NCBI RefSeq assembly: GCF_051955275.1
Contig: NZ_JBQCGW010000322.1
Coordinates: 6,932 to 70,931 of the forward strand
DNA length: 64,000 nt
Direction: 5' to 3'
DNA from: Pseudobacter sp051955275
GTDB taxonomy: Bacteria; Bacteroidota; Bacteroidia; Chitinophagales; Chitinophagaceae
Below the pieces are notes generated by a model. The model was not told the DNA's origin and did not search any database. It saw only the letters and a list, made by a program, of their open reading frames with translations. Of the stretch, positions 44,088 to 52,467 are shown in pieces; within the stretch, counting starts at the first letter, position 1, and each line of letters begins with the position of its first letter. A program made the translations under genes and the position numbers.

Positions 44088-44242
44088 TTTGTACCTTCGC
44101 CCGCTTGAAAATGAAGCTTTACATGTTATCAAACCTGGTGCCGTAAGACCTCGTTTGTACCGGCTCCCCCCGATGTACCCGTCGTTTCTTACCCTAGTTC
44201 TGGTATCATGTGTCGCGCTTTACACACAATTTAATAAGCTGC
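44088..44242 (+). other. Long leader in front of queA
   Basis: TACCTTCG at 44092-44099 is one base off the -7 consensus, which would give queA a leader of about 140 bases. The leader contains GGTGCCG near 44139 facing CGGC near 44160, and a C-run CCCCCC near 44165. I could not match it to a preQ1 riboswitch or any other known class. No small gene is supported. Confidence 0.3.
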
Positions 44243-45292
44243 ATGAAACTTTCACAGTTCAGATTTGATCTACCGCTCAATCTTATTGCTCAACATCCTA
44301 CCAAGAAACGTGAAGACGCCCGCCTGATGGTAGTTCACCGGAAGACTGGCCAGATTGAAAACAGGTATTTCCGTGACATCATGGAGTACTTTGATGATAA
44401 GGACGTGTTTGTAGTGAATAACACAAAAGTGTTCCCTGCGCGTATGTATGGCCGCAAGGAGAAGACTGGCGCCAAGATCGAGGTTTTCCTCCTCCGTGAA
44501 CTGAACAAGCCCAACCGCCTCTGGGACGTGATCGTTGATCCCGCCCGTAAGATCCGCGTAGGCAATAAACTCTATTTCGGAGAAAATGATGAACTGGTAG
44601 CAGAAGTGATCGACAATACCACTTCCCGCGGCCGTACTATCCGCTTCCTCTGGGATGGCACCGATGAAGAGTTCCGTCAGATGCTCGAATTCCTGGGAGA
44701 AACTCCCCTCCCCAAATATATCAAACGCAAGCCCGAAGCTGAAGACAAAGAAAGATACCAGACAGTTTACGCCAAGCACGAAGGTGCGGTGGCCGCTCCC
44801 ACTGCCGGTCTCCACTTCAGCATCGAGCTGATCAAACGTCTCGAGATCAAAGGCATCCGCTTTGCCGAAGTTACCCTCCACACCGGTCTGGGCACATTCC
44901 GTCCCATTGAAGTGGAAGACCTCAGCAAACACAAAATGGACGCCGAGTATTACAAGATCGAAGACGGCGCCTGCAAGATCGTGAACAAAGCCATCGAAAC
45001 AGGTCACCGTATCTGCTCCGTAGGCACCACCACCATGCGCGCCCTGGAATCTTCCTACACCGCAGAGAAACTGTTGAAACCTTCAGAAGGCTGGACCAAT
45101 ATCTTCATCCACCCTCCTTACCAGTTCAACATTGCAGACTCCCTGGTGACCAACCTGCACCTGCCAAAAACCAGCCTCCTGATCATGACCTGCGCTTTTG
45201 CCGGTTATGAACTGGCCATGGAAGCTTACAAGAAAGCCATCAAGGACAAGTACCGCTTCTTCAGCTACGGAGACGCCATGCTGGTGATCTGA
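44243..45292 (+). CDS. queA: S-adenosylmethionine:tRNA ribosyltransferase-isomerase
   Basis: Transfers the ribose of SAM to preQ1 in tRNA, forming epoxyqueuosine. A 349-residue enzyme: MKLSQFRFDLPLNLIAQHP at the start, REDARLMVVHRKTGQIENRY, VVNNTKVFPARMYGRKEKTG, the active-site region AAPTAGLHFSIELIKRLE, VTLHTGLGTFRPI, and TNLHLPKTSLLIMTCAFAG. The ATG at 44243 is chosen because it matches the usual start; the one at 44210 only adds 11 residues. Followed by a clear terminator. Other queuosine genes are not in the window. Confidence 0.96.
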   Translation: MKLSQFRFDLPLNLIAQHPTKKREDARLMVVHRKTGQIENRYFRDIMEYFDDKDVFVVNNTKVFPARMYGRKEKTGAKIEVFLLRELNKPNRLWDVIVDPARKIRVGNKLYFGENDELVAEVIDNTTSRGRTIRFLWDGTDEEFRQMLEFLGETPLPKYIKRKPEAEDKERYQTVYAKHEGAVAAPTAGLHFSIELIKRLEIKGIRFAEVTLHTGLGTFRPIEVEDLSKHKMDAEYYKIEDGACKIVNKAIETGHRICSVGTTTMRALESSYTAEKLLKPSEGWTNIFIHPPYQFNIADSLVTNLHLPKTSLLIMTCAFAGYELAMEAYKKAIKDKYRFFSYGDAMLVI

Positions 45293-45317
45293 CCTGTACT
45301 ATTTACTATCTCAATAC

Positions 45318-45346
45318 AAACTCCGCTTCTACGCGGAGTTTTTTAT
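45318..45346 (+). terminator. Intrinsic terminator after queA
   Basis: AAACTCCGC (45318-45326) pairs with GCGGAGTTT (45333-45341) over a 6-base loop and continues into TTTATTTAT. It lies 26 bases after the queA stop. Confidence 0.88.
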
Positions 45347-45403
45347 TTATGATCAAATCCCTCACACTACCTGCTCTGCGCAATTATGAGTACTTTCGCT
45401 GCC

Positions 45404-46531
45404 ATGAGCTCAAAAAAGATCAGGATACTGGAAACCATCCGCCAGGGACAGATCGGCGGCGGAGAATCACACCTGTTAAGCCTCGTAGAAAACCTGGACC
45501 GCACCCGCTTTGAACCGGTAGTGCTCTCCTTCACCGATGGCCCCATGGTTGACCGTCTCAAACAAATGGGCGTTCAGACAGAAGTGATCTTTACCGAAAA
45601 GCCCTTCGATATCAGCAAGTGGAAAAAAGTAAAACAGTTCATCCAGCAGAACGATATCAACCTGGTGCATGCTCATGGCACCCGCGCCAACTCCAACGTG
45701 TTCTGGGCTACCCGTAAACTGAAACTTCCCCTGGTTTACACCATCCACGGCTGGTCATTCCACGACGATCAACAACCCCTCATCCGCAAGATCCGCGTGA
45801 TGGGAGAACAACTGCTCACCAACAAATCAGACGTGAACATCTCCGTGTCCGCCTCCAACCAGCAGACCGGCAAGAAATATTTCTCCCGCTTCGATTCGGT
45901 AGTGATCAATAATGGCATCGACCAAAATAAATTCGATCCCTCCCGTAACTTCAAAAATATCCGGAAGGAGCTCAATATTGCGGAAGACGCCACCCTCCTG
46001 CTCTTCGTGGCCCGCTTCATCCACCAGAAACAGCCACTCAAGCTGATCGAAGCATTTGCCAAAGCACAGCAACAGGACCCCAAACTGCAACTCCTTATGG
46101 TTGGCGACGGCGATCAGAAAGCCACCGCCCTTCAAATGGTGAAAGAGCTTAATATTGAAAACAAAGTGATCTTTCAACCATTCCGTCAGGATGTACCGGA
46201 CGTGCTCAAAGCGGCAGACATCTTTATCCTCCCTTCATTATGGGAAGGCCTGCCTATCGGGCTGCTCGAAGCAATGGCGATGGGGAAGGCGATCATCGGC
46301 ACGCAGGTTGACGGAACCTCAGAAGTGATCAGGCATAATGAGAATGGAGTTTTGATTTCAACGGATGGGTTGGCGGATAATCTGGCGGAGGCGGTGGTTT
46401 TGATGGCAGCGGATCCTTTGATGAGGAGTAGATTGGGAGAGGCGGCGAGGAAAACTATCAGCTCAACTTATTCGGCGGCGAATATGACGAGGGAGATAGA
46501 AGCGATCTATTATCGTTTGCTGGGGGTTTAA
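45404..46531 (+). CDS. Family 4 glycosyltransferase
   Basis: A 375-residue GT-B enzyme; the ATG at 45404 (MSSKKIRILETI) fits the fold better than the one at 45386. Acceptor half: RQGQIGGGESHLLSLVENLD and VHAHGTRANSNVFWATRKLK. Donor half: LLLFVARFIHQKQPLKLIEAF, LLMVGDGDQKATAL, ADIFILPSLWEGLPIGLLEA with the E-x7-E motif, and a final Rossmann helix. Probably makes a surface glycan or glycolipid. It stands alone, away from the nucleotide-sugar block. The last 150 bases of the gene show a higher share of G-rich codons, and a palindromic element follows 10 bases after the stop. Confidence 0.9.
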   Translation: MSSKKIRILETIRQGQIGGGESHLLSLVENLDRTRFEPVVLSFTDGPMVDRLKQMGVQTEVIFTEKPFDISKWKKVKQFIQQNDINLVHAHGTRANSNVFWATRKLKLPLVYTIHGWSFHDDQQPLIRKIRVMGEQLLTNKSDVNISVSASNQQTGKKYFSRFDSVVINNGIDQNKFDPSRNFKNIRKELNIAEDATLLLFVARFIHQKQPLKLIEAFAKAQQQDPKLQLLMVGDGDQKATALQMVKELNIENKVIFQPFRQDVPDVLKAADIFILPSLWEGLPIGLLEAMAMGKAIIGTQVDGTSEVIRHNENGVLISTDGLADNLAEAVVLMAADPLMRSRLGEAARKTISSTYSAANMTREIEAIYYRLLGV

Positions 46532-46541
46532 TTTTTTAGTC

Positions 46542-46694
46542 GCTGGAGGAGTGGTTTCTGTGGGCTGTAAAACATACCCACACCTTTTCGTTTATTAATT
46601 GGGCTGTGATGGGGTGAGTTGGGGCTGTAGTGCAGAGCCGGGCTTTGGGATCGTATGTTTTGAAGGCCCACATCCACCACCCCTCAGCTCCAGC
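46542..46694 (+). repeat. 150-bp palindromic element, copy C
   Basis: The core at 46562-46669 begins GGGCTGTAAAACATACCC and ends GATCGTATGTTTTGAAGGCC, nearly the same as copy A, with the invariant AAAACATACCCACACC. The outer arms GCTGGAG..GAGTGG and CCACCCCTCAGCTCCAGC are complementary to each other, not to other copies. It directly follows a glycosyltransferase gene. Confidence 0.8.
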
Positions 46695-47261
46695 ACGATA
46701 AAGGTGCGGCAGATCATCAACCCGTATTTCTTCTCTCTCCTTTGTATAGCGAAGATGATGTTTTACATATGTTCCGCCGCATATTTCTTTAAACTACACA
46801 ACACAAGTCTCCTTCCCAACTTAAAACAGCGCTAATCCAAACAGTCTCTAACGCAATCGCATATTCGAAAATCAAACAACCATTCAAATCATGCCGGATC
46901 ATTCCTGATTTGCTATCAACCTGCATGACCATGATCGTGGAAGGGGGAAGATGGGGTACGAGTGCATCATTCATTATTGATAGCAACAAAGAAATCAGAC
47001 CTTGTGCGCGGGCATGAAGATGAATAGAAGCAACCACTATTGATGCAGTAAATAATGTGATGATCAAAGAAAACCTCCTGCTGAAGCAATTCAAATACAA
47101 ATTCACAATAGCGAGGCTCAATGGTGCCGCACTCTGAGCGGGCCCATGGCGAAGGGTTTAAGTAATCCGGCCTTAAAACCTGTTGCCCAACCGTTGAATA
47201 AAGATATACACCCCCATCCCTCAAATCCCACGTCCATCTATATTCCAGGCTGTTCGGCAGG
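46695..47261. other. Spacer without a supported gene
   Basis: Overlapping frames of 110 and 85 codons exist on the minus strand (46789-47121, 46967-47224), but their products show no signal peptide, no domain and many scattered cysteines and hydrophobics, so I do not accept them. It may be a decayed gene. Near 47220-47261 the sequence leads into a tandem repeat. Confidence 0.45.
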
Positions 47262-47366
47262 TTTTGCAGCCGGATTAATTAAAACCCGGCGCCGATTTTT
47301 GCAGCCGGATTAATTAAAACCCGGAGCCGGTTTTTGCAGCCGGATTAATTAAAACCCGGAGCCAAT
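47262..47366. repeat. Three 35-bp tandem repeats abutting a stop codon
   Basis: Units at 47262-47296, 47297-47331 and 47332-47366 read TTTTGCAGCCGGATTAATTA followed by AAACCCGGAGCC or a close variant; only the last few bases vary. Each unit has CCGG arms around an AT-rich centre with TTAATTAA. The third unit ends at the base before the stop codon of the lipoprotein gene (minus strand). Such arrays often vary in copy number between strains. Confidence 0.9.
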
Positions 47367-47792
47367 TTAGCGTCGGCGGAATTTGAATGTATAGGTACGG
47401 GGACCATCATAAATATATGCTTCGAACCTGTTGGTACCAGTGAAGATCATTTCGTCGAAATACTCGCCCAGCACGTCACCGTTGCCGTGGTCAACACAGT
47501 ACACTTTCAGGGTCTTGATCTGTCCGTCGTTGGTGTTGATGCGGCGGATATCCCAGTCGCCTTCGTAGTAACCGCCATAACCGTCATCATAACTCATGCG
47601 GCCGGAACCATAGAAGGTAAAGAGACCGCCATCAAATGCCAGGTCGGAATGCCCGATGCCAACTTTGTATACGTCTGTGAGTTCCCAGGAACCTTCGATC
47701 CTGTCGTCATACGGTTTGAGGATGTCTTTACTACAACTGGTGAAGAGGAAGGTTACAGCAACCAGTAAAGAGAAGGAGTATAAGTATTTCAT
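47367..47792 (-). CDS. Small lipocalin-like lipoprotein
   Basis: A 141-residue predicted lipoprotein with lipobox LFTSC (Cys near residue 20) after a hydrophobic signal. The body is beta-rich with the pattern IEGSWELTDVYKV, SGRMSYDDGYGGYYEGDWDI and RTYTFKFRRR, typical of lipocalin-like and DUF5004-type small Bacteroidota lipoproteins. Function unknown. The gene ends directly at a three-unit tandem repeat, which therefore lies in its 3' untranslated region. Confidence 0.7.
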   Translation of the reverse strand: MKYLYSFSLLVAVTFLFTSCSKDILKPYDDRIEGSWELTDVYKVGIGHSDLAFDGGLFTFYGSGRMSYDDGYGGYYEGDWDIRRINTNDGQIKTLKVYCVDHGNGDVLGEYFDEMIFTGTNRFEAYIYDGPRTYTFKFRRR

Positions 47793-47917
47793 AAATCAGC
47801 GTTTGATAGTATGACGTCCAAAGGGGATGCCTGTGTTACTTTTTGTTCACGCTTTAGAAAGCATTTAACTTAAGGATCTGTGAAAGCCGGCTGTTGGTTT
47901 AATGAACGCGAAAGTTT

Positions 47918-47925
47918 ACATTTGA
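47918..47925 (+). promoter_or_regulatory. Bacteroidota -7 box for the esterase gene
   Basis: TACATTTG matches TAnnTTTG; TTGG at 47894 lies about 20 bases upstream, near the -33 position. The start codon is 50 bases further. Confidence 0.5.
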
Positions 47926-47974
47926 ATACGATGCTGCCGGACGGCTCATTCTGTAACGCAACACATTACCCGAA

Positions 47975-48886
47975 ATGATCAGAAAACTAGCACTTACACT
48001 GCTTTGCAGCGCTTCACTGGCTGCTATGGCACAAACTGAAATTCCTTTGTACCAGCAAATCCCCAATTCCATTGCTACGCCCAACCGGGAAAGTTCTGCA
48101 ACCGATCAGAAGGGCATAGTGCGGATCTCAAAAGTAAGCCAGCCTACCCTCAAAGTTTACCTGCCTTCCAAAGAGAAGGCAACGGGTACCGGCATCATTG
48201 TAGTTCCGGGTGGAGGCTATTCCATTCTGGCCATCAAACATGAAGGTGATGATGTGGCAAAAGCCCTGAATGAAATGGGCATTGCAGCCTTTGTGCTGAA
48301 ATACAGGCTACCGGATGATTCAACCATGGTGGATCCGTCCATAGGGCCGGTGCAGGACGCGCAGCGGGCCATTCAGATGGTAAGGGAGAAGGCAAAAGAA
48401 TATGGCGTGAAGGCCGGTCACCTGGGCATCCTGGGCTTTTCCGCAGGAGGACATCTGGCATCCACGGCAGGTACTCATTTCGATACGCATTATATAGAGG
48501 TCGATCGCAAAACCAACCTGCGGCCGGATTTCCAGGTGCTGATCTATCCGGTGATCAGTTTTACGGACAGCCTGATGCATAAAGGCTCGCGGACCAGATT
48601 GCTGGGAGAAAAACCTTCTGAAGAAAAGATCAAAGCCTTCTCAAATGATCAGCGTGTGACGGCTAAGACTCCGCCGGCATTCCTGGTGCATGCAAAAAAT
48701 GATAAAACGGTACTGATACAGAACAGCCGGCAATTCTATGCTGCCTGTCTGCAACACAAAGTGCCGGCCGAATTATATGAGTTTGAGCAGGGAGGCCATG
48801 GTTTTGGAATGATCAATCCAACTTCCGCTGTGAAATGGATGGACCTGTTACAAGAATGGCTGAAGAAGAATAAGTTCCTGAAATAG
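47975..48886 (+). CDS. Exported alpha/beta-hydrolase (BD-FAE/acetyl-esterase-like)
   Basis: A 303-residue exported esterase-like enzyme with signal peptide ALTLLCSASLAAMAQ. The alpha/beta-hydrolase triad is visible: oxyanion region IIVVPGGGYSILAIKHEGDD, nucleophile Ser in LGILGFSAGGHLAST, Asp in FLVHAKNDKTVL and His in FEQGGHGFGM. This layout is that of carbohydrate acetyl-esterases and related BD-FAE proteins acting on polysaccharides such as xylan. It is divergent from the lipoprotein gene and has its own promoter box. No polysaccharide-utilisation genes are near. Confidence 0.87.
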   Translation: MIRKLALTLLCSASLAAMAQTEIPLYQQIPNSIATPNRESSATDQKGIVRISKVSQPTLKVYLPSKEKATGTGIIVVPGGGYSILAIKHEGDDVAKALNEMGIAAFVLKYRLPDDSTMVDPSIGPVQDAQRAIQMVREKAKEYGVKAGHLGILGFSAGGHLASTAGTHFDTHYIEVDRKTNLRPDFQVLIYPVISFTDSLMHKGSRTRLLGEKPSEEKIKAFSNDQRVTAKTPPAFLVHAKNDKTVLIQNSRQFYAACLQHKVPAELYEFEQGGHGFGMINPTSAVKWMDLLQEWLKKNKFLK

Positions 48887-48899
48887 TTTCAGAAGTTGA

Positions 48900-49682
48900 T
48901 TACTCTGCGTAACGGATATTCTCCTGCATCTGGGAGAAGGCAGAAACAAACTGTTTGAACTTGTGGCCGGTCTCGGGCCATTTGACAGACTTGTTCCTGA
49001 GCGTCCAGCGGATCTTATCGAATGCGATTTGCCTGTCGGCATCATCAAAGAAATTACGGCTCCATTCTTCGGGCCACTGATCGATGGGCATCAAAGCAAA
49101 ACCGTTGCCGTACATTTTGAGCGGACTGGGATGACTTCTCACATCCAGGCTCTTCTTATCGGACTCAAGTCCCCACCTGAAGTACTGTTCCCAATACCTG
49201 AAATGATTGACCAGGCGGTCTGTGATCTGCTGTGGGCTTTCTTTATGCGAGGCTTTGATACGCCATTTGTTGTTGGTGTAGGAGAAGGGACTCTCCGCCT
49301 CATTTTTGAGCGGATTCTTTGTTCCTTCAAAGGATGATGACGACTGGAATTGATTGGTAGGATCCATATCCACCACCAGTTCATTGTCGGTGAGTGTTTT
49401 CATCAGCACTTTACGGGTCTTGCCTGTATGAGGTTTCAGCACCAGCAGTTTATCTTCAACCGACCAGGTACCATATTCAAAATCACCGAGATTGGCGGTG
49501 TATTTGCCTTTGGGCTGAAGATTGATAAAACAAACAGGATTGAGTTCGGGGTCTGTACTGCCGGTTGTACGGCCTTTCACTTCATAGGTGTAGAACCACA
49601 CTTTGGTAAGCAGGCCTTCGCGGCCACCACATCCGCTCAGGATGAGGGAACATGCAAGGATAGCGGTTAACAGTAAACGCAT
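48900..49682 (-). CDS. Unknown lipoprotein
   Basis: A 260-residue predicted lipoprotein with lipobox LILSGC (Cys near residue 18). The first half has lipocalin-like beta segments (VWFYTYEVKGR, KYTANLGDFEYGTWSVEDK, LLVLKPHTGKTRKVL), and the second half is helical with many Trp/Phe residues (RLVNHFRYWEQYFRWGLESD). I recognise no family. Its stop lies 14 bases from the stop of the convergent esterase gene, and its neighbour on the same strand is a carboxypeptidase-regulatory-like protein. Confidence 0.7.
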   Translation of the reverse strand: MRLLLTAILACSLILSGCGGREGLLTKVWFYTYEVKGRTTGSTDPELNPVCFINLQPKGKYTANLGDFEYGTWSVEDKLLVLKPHTGKTRKVLMKTLTDNELVVDMDPTNQFQSSSSFEGTKNPLKNEAESPFSYTNNKWRIKASHKESPQQITDRLVNHFRYWEQYFRWGLESDKKSLDVRSHPSPLKMYGNGFALMPIDQWPEEWSRNFFDDADRQIAFDKIRWTLRNKSVKWPETGHKFKQFVSAFSQMQENIRYAE

Positions 49683-49724
49683 AGTGAGGGGTTTGAGACA
49701 GCAAAATACAAAAAAGCATCACTC

Positions 49725-50960
49725 TCAGTGGCCAGCAGGCTGATAATCCCAGGGAAGCATATGGGAAACCTTTTCGCTCCATCCCCAGTAATCCAGTGAA
49801 AAAATATTCTGCGGCGGAAAGAAAAGTCCGTTGCGCTGGATCACTATCGGTGCAGCAGGCATCAGTGTGATAAGGGATTTCTGGTAAGTGGCAGGTCTGA
49901 AGATGCGATAAGAATAGAGATATTCTTTTTCCTCGATGGCCTTTTTGAAGATCACCTGCAGGTAATTGGGGAAGAAAAATGTTTTCGTGGCGTCGATACC
50001 GGTAGTAACGATACTGTCGGCATTGAGGAGGTAGCGGCCGATGACGGCCAGGGAATCATCCTGCTGAAGGATCTGCTGGAAATAGTTGAGCGTGTCCTTG
50101 TTTCTGCCATTTGTAGGGAAACTGATCCGGCCGCCCTGTACGATCTTCTTCTGGGTTTCCAGTTCGTACAGTTTTTTGATGCGCATCTTTTCCACGTTGA
50201 GCACTTTGCGGAGGCGGCGTACTTCAAAACTATCCTGCGCAAGCCGGTTGGTATAAAGGCTTCGCATGAAATGCATGAGGGAACCGCTGTAAGCTATTTC
50301 CCTGTTCTTTTTCCATTCCTGCATTTCTTTGGGCTTGTCTGTATAAAGCTGCTCAAAGAGGGAGTAACCGGTAAAGATGACGGTGCGTTTTTTCCAGTTA
50401 TGAACAAAATGCTCCAACTGGTAGGTGATCTTGTAGCCGAGTGCTTTGTTTTCTATGATGAGCGGTTCGTCTGCAAACACTTCCAGCACCCTGCTATTGG
50501 GGGAATAGCGGAAGCGCAGCACTTTTCGATTTTTGATCTCGCAGTCCTGCGCTGCCGCTGAAGTGCCGATAAATCCTTCTGTGAATACCCTTCCATATTT
50601 CTTCCATCCATTCTTTTCCCAGGGCATGATGGTGACAGAATCCAGCTCCGCTGCTTTGGGTTCCAGCTTCACCGTAAGAATCAGTGGCAATGTATCGGAC
50701 GACAATGAATATACGGCGGTTTGAAAGCCTACGGAAGACACAACCAGTTCAAAACTGCCCTTATGGATACCGGTTAGTTCAAAGTTACCGTCGGCCCGGG
50801 TGACCGTTCCTTTGGATGTGCCGTTGATAAAAATACTGGCATTGGGAACGGGTTGCCCTGATCTGGCGTTCAGAACAGTACCGGCAATACGGTCCCTGTC
50901 CTGTGCTACAGCGGCATTGAGGACGAGGCTAAGGTATACGAGAAGCGCAGATAACTTCAT
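49725..50960 (-). CDS. Exported protein with carboxypeptidase-regulatory-like domain
   Basis: About 411 residues from the ATG at 50960 (MKLSALLVYLSLVLNAAVA), giving a clean signal peptide. Residues about 25-105 form a carboxypeptidase-regulatory-like beta domain (IAGTVLNARSGQPVPNASIF, TRADGNFELTGIHKGSFELV), as in the N-termini of SusC proteins. The remaining 300 residues resemble the uncharacterised region that often follows this domain in Bacteroidota (EPLIIENKALGYKITYQLEH, FTGYSLFEQL). No plug or barrel, so it is not a transporter. Function unknown. Lies 30 bases after lysC on the same strand. Confidence 0.78.
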   Translation of the reverse strand: MKLSALLVYLSLVLNAAVAQDRDRIAGTVLNARSGQPVPNASIFINGTSKGTVTRADGNFELTGIHKGSFELVVSSVGFQTAVYSLSSDTLPLILTVKLEPKAAELDSVTIMPWEKNGWKKYGRVFTEGFIGTSAAAQDCEIKNRKVLRFRYSPNSRVLEVFADEPLIIENKALGYKITYQLEHFVHNWKKRTVIFTGYSLFEQLYTDKPKEMQEWKKNREIAYSGSLMHFMRSLYTNRLAQDSFEVRRLRKVLNVEKMRIKKLYELETQKKIVQGGRISFPTNGRNKDTLNYFQQILQQDDSLAVIGRYLLNADSIVTTGIDATKTFFFPNYLQVIFKKAIEEKEYLYSYRIFRPATYQKSLITLMPAAPIVIQRNGLFFPPQNIFSLDYWGWSEKVSHMLPWDYQPAGH

Positions 50961-50989
50961 ATAAGGTTGTGCAACGTGCAATGCTGCTG

Positions 50990-52312
50990 CTATTCCAACC
51001 CAAACAGACCTGTATTCAGCAATTGCAACGTTTGTGTTTTGTAAGATGATGGCACCAGGATACTAACATTGTGCTTGCTGCCACCATAGCTTACCATACG
51101 AACGGGCACAGGCGTGAGGGCATCGAACAGCTTGCTGAGGATGTCCTGCGTCTGGGCGATCTCATTACCCACCACGGAAATGATGGTGAGATCTGTTTCC
51201 ACTTCGATGGCGCCGAATGGTTCCAGCTCTTTCACAATGGCTTTCAGATGCTGACCGCTGTCGATAGTAACGGACACGGCAACTTCTGAGGTGGTGATCA
51301 TATCAATTGGAGTGCGGTACTTTTCAAATACCTCGAAGATCTTGCGCAGGAAGCCGTAGGCCAGCAACATGCGGCTGCTCTTGATATTGATGGAGATGAT
51401 GCCATCTTTTGCAGCCACGGCTTTAACGCCAACGGAACCGGCTTCCTGTGTGATCACAGTGCCAGCCGCTTCGGGCTGCATGGTGTTGAGCAGTTTTACG
51501 GGGACCTTCTCCTGCTGTGCAGGCCAGATACAGGTAGGGTGCAGGATCTTTGCGCCGAAATAAGCCAGCTCGGCCGCTTCTTCAAAGCTCAGTTGCTCGA
51601 TGGCCACTGTCTTTTTCACCACGCGGGGATCGTTGTTGTGCATGCCGTCGATGTCCGTCCAGATCTCACAAACGGAGGCCTGTGCAGCGGCAGCCACGAG
51701 AGAAGCGGTATAATCGCTTCCACCACGCTTGAGGTTATCCACTTCGCCTCTGGCGTTGCGGCAGATATATCCCTGGGTGATGAACAGTTTTTTGTCTTTG
51801 TGCTGCTCCAGCAATGCATTCAGTTTCGGACGGATGCTGGAGATCTGAGGCTCTTCGTGTATATCGATGCTCATGAACTCCAGTGCAGGAAGCAGTGAAT
51901 GGGCAATACCCTGTTCTTCCAGATATACACTGAAAAGTTTGGTGCTTAACAGTTCGCCCTGAGCGAGGATGTCTTTGCTCAGTGCCTCACTGAAAGAGAT
52001 TTTAAGTATGATATTGAGGAACTCGAAATGTTCGCCTACGATCTGCTGCGCTTTGGTTTGCGCAGCGGTGGTCTTGACAAGATCAGGAATGAATTGTTTG
52101 TAATGTGCTTCCAGTGTATCGATCTTCTGTTTGGCTTCTTCGCGGTTTCCTGCTGCCATTGATTCTCCGATACCTACCAGTGCATTGGTAGTGCCACTGA
52201 GTGCGCTCAGTACAACGATGGTGGGCTCATTGCTTTTAGTGATCAGCTGTGCAACCTGATGCATACGCTCTGGTTTACCTACTGATGTGCCACCAAACTT
52301 CATTACTTTCAT
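50990..52312 (-). CDS. lysC: Aspartate kinase (monofunctional)
   Basis: First step of lysine, threonine and methionine synthesis: ATP-dependent phosphorylation of aspartate. 440 residues from the ATG at 52312 (MKVMKFGGTSVGKPERM), which carries the KFGGTS motif. The catalytic domain includes GEVDNLKRGGSDYTASLVAA; two ACT domains follow (about 295-440, with AVSVTIDSGQHLKAIVKE and DLTIISVVGNEI). No fused homoserine dehydrogenase. A longer frame from 52399 adds 29 residues without homology. Confidence 0.94.
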   Translation of the reverse strand: MKVMKFGGTSVGKPERMHQVAQLITKSNEPTIVVLSALSGTTNALVGIGESMAAGNREEAKQKIDTLEAHYKQFIPDLVKTTAAQTKAQQIVGEHFEFLNIILKISFSEALSKDILAQGELLSTKLFSVYLEEQGIAHSLLPALEFMSIDIHEEPQISSIRPKLNALLEQHKDKKLFITQGYICRNARGEVDNLKRGGSDYTASLVAAAAQASVCEIWTDIDGMHNNDPRVVKKTVAIEQLSFEEAAELAYFGAKILHPTCIWPAQQEKVPVKLLNTMQPEAAGTVITQEAGSVGVKAVAAKDGIISINIKSSRMLLAYGFLRKIFEVFEKYRTPIDMITTSEVAVSVTIDSGQHLKAIVKELEPFGAIEVETDLTIISVVGNEIAQTQDILSKLFDALTPVPVRMVSYGGSKHNVSILVPSSYKTQTLQLLNTGLFGLE

Positions 52313-52467
52313 GTTACCCTCTCTTGTTCCGCTCTTCGCGGGTTTTGGTTTTGAATTGTAGAAATGATTACGCCTGCTCTGTATTTCAGGCAGGCGCAAA
52401 GATAACGGTTGGGACTGTATTATTAAACAGTTCCACAGTATTTAAGTGGCTAACAATTGTCAGCGCT

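Noticed and set aside
44139..44170. tRNA or preQ1 riboswitch before queA
   Set aside because: No cloverleaf, T-loop sequence or known preQ1 aptamer pattern could be traced.
44270..45007. A 245-codon minus-strand frame inside queA
   Set aside because: Antisense to a conserved gene; composition is that of a shadow frame.
46789..47224. Two overlapping minus-strand frames after element copy C
   Set aside because: They overlap each other in different frames and neither product looks like a protein family; kept only as an unexplained spacer.
47262..47366. CRISPR array
   Set aside because: The units are contiguous with no unique spacers and no cas genes are present; this is a simple tandem repeat.
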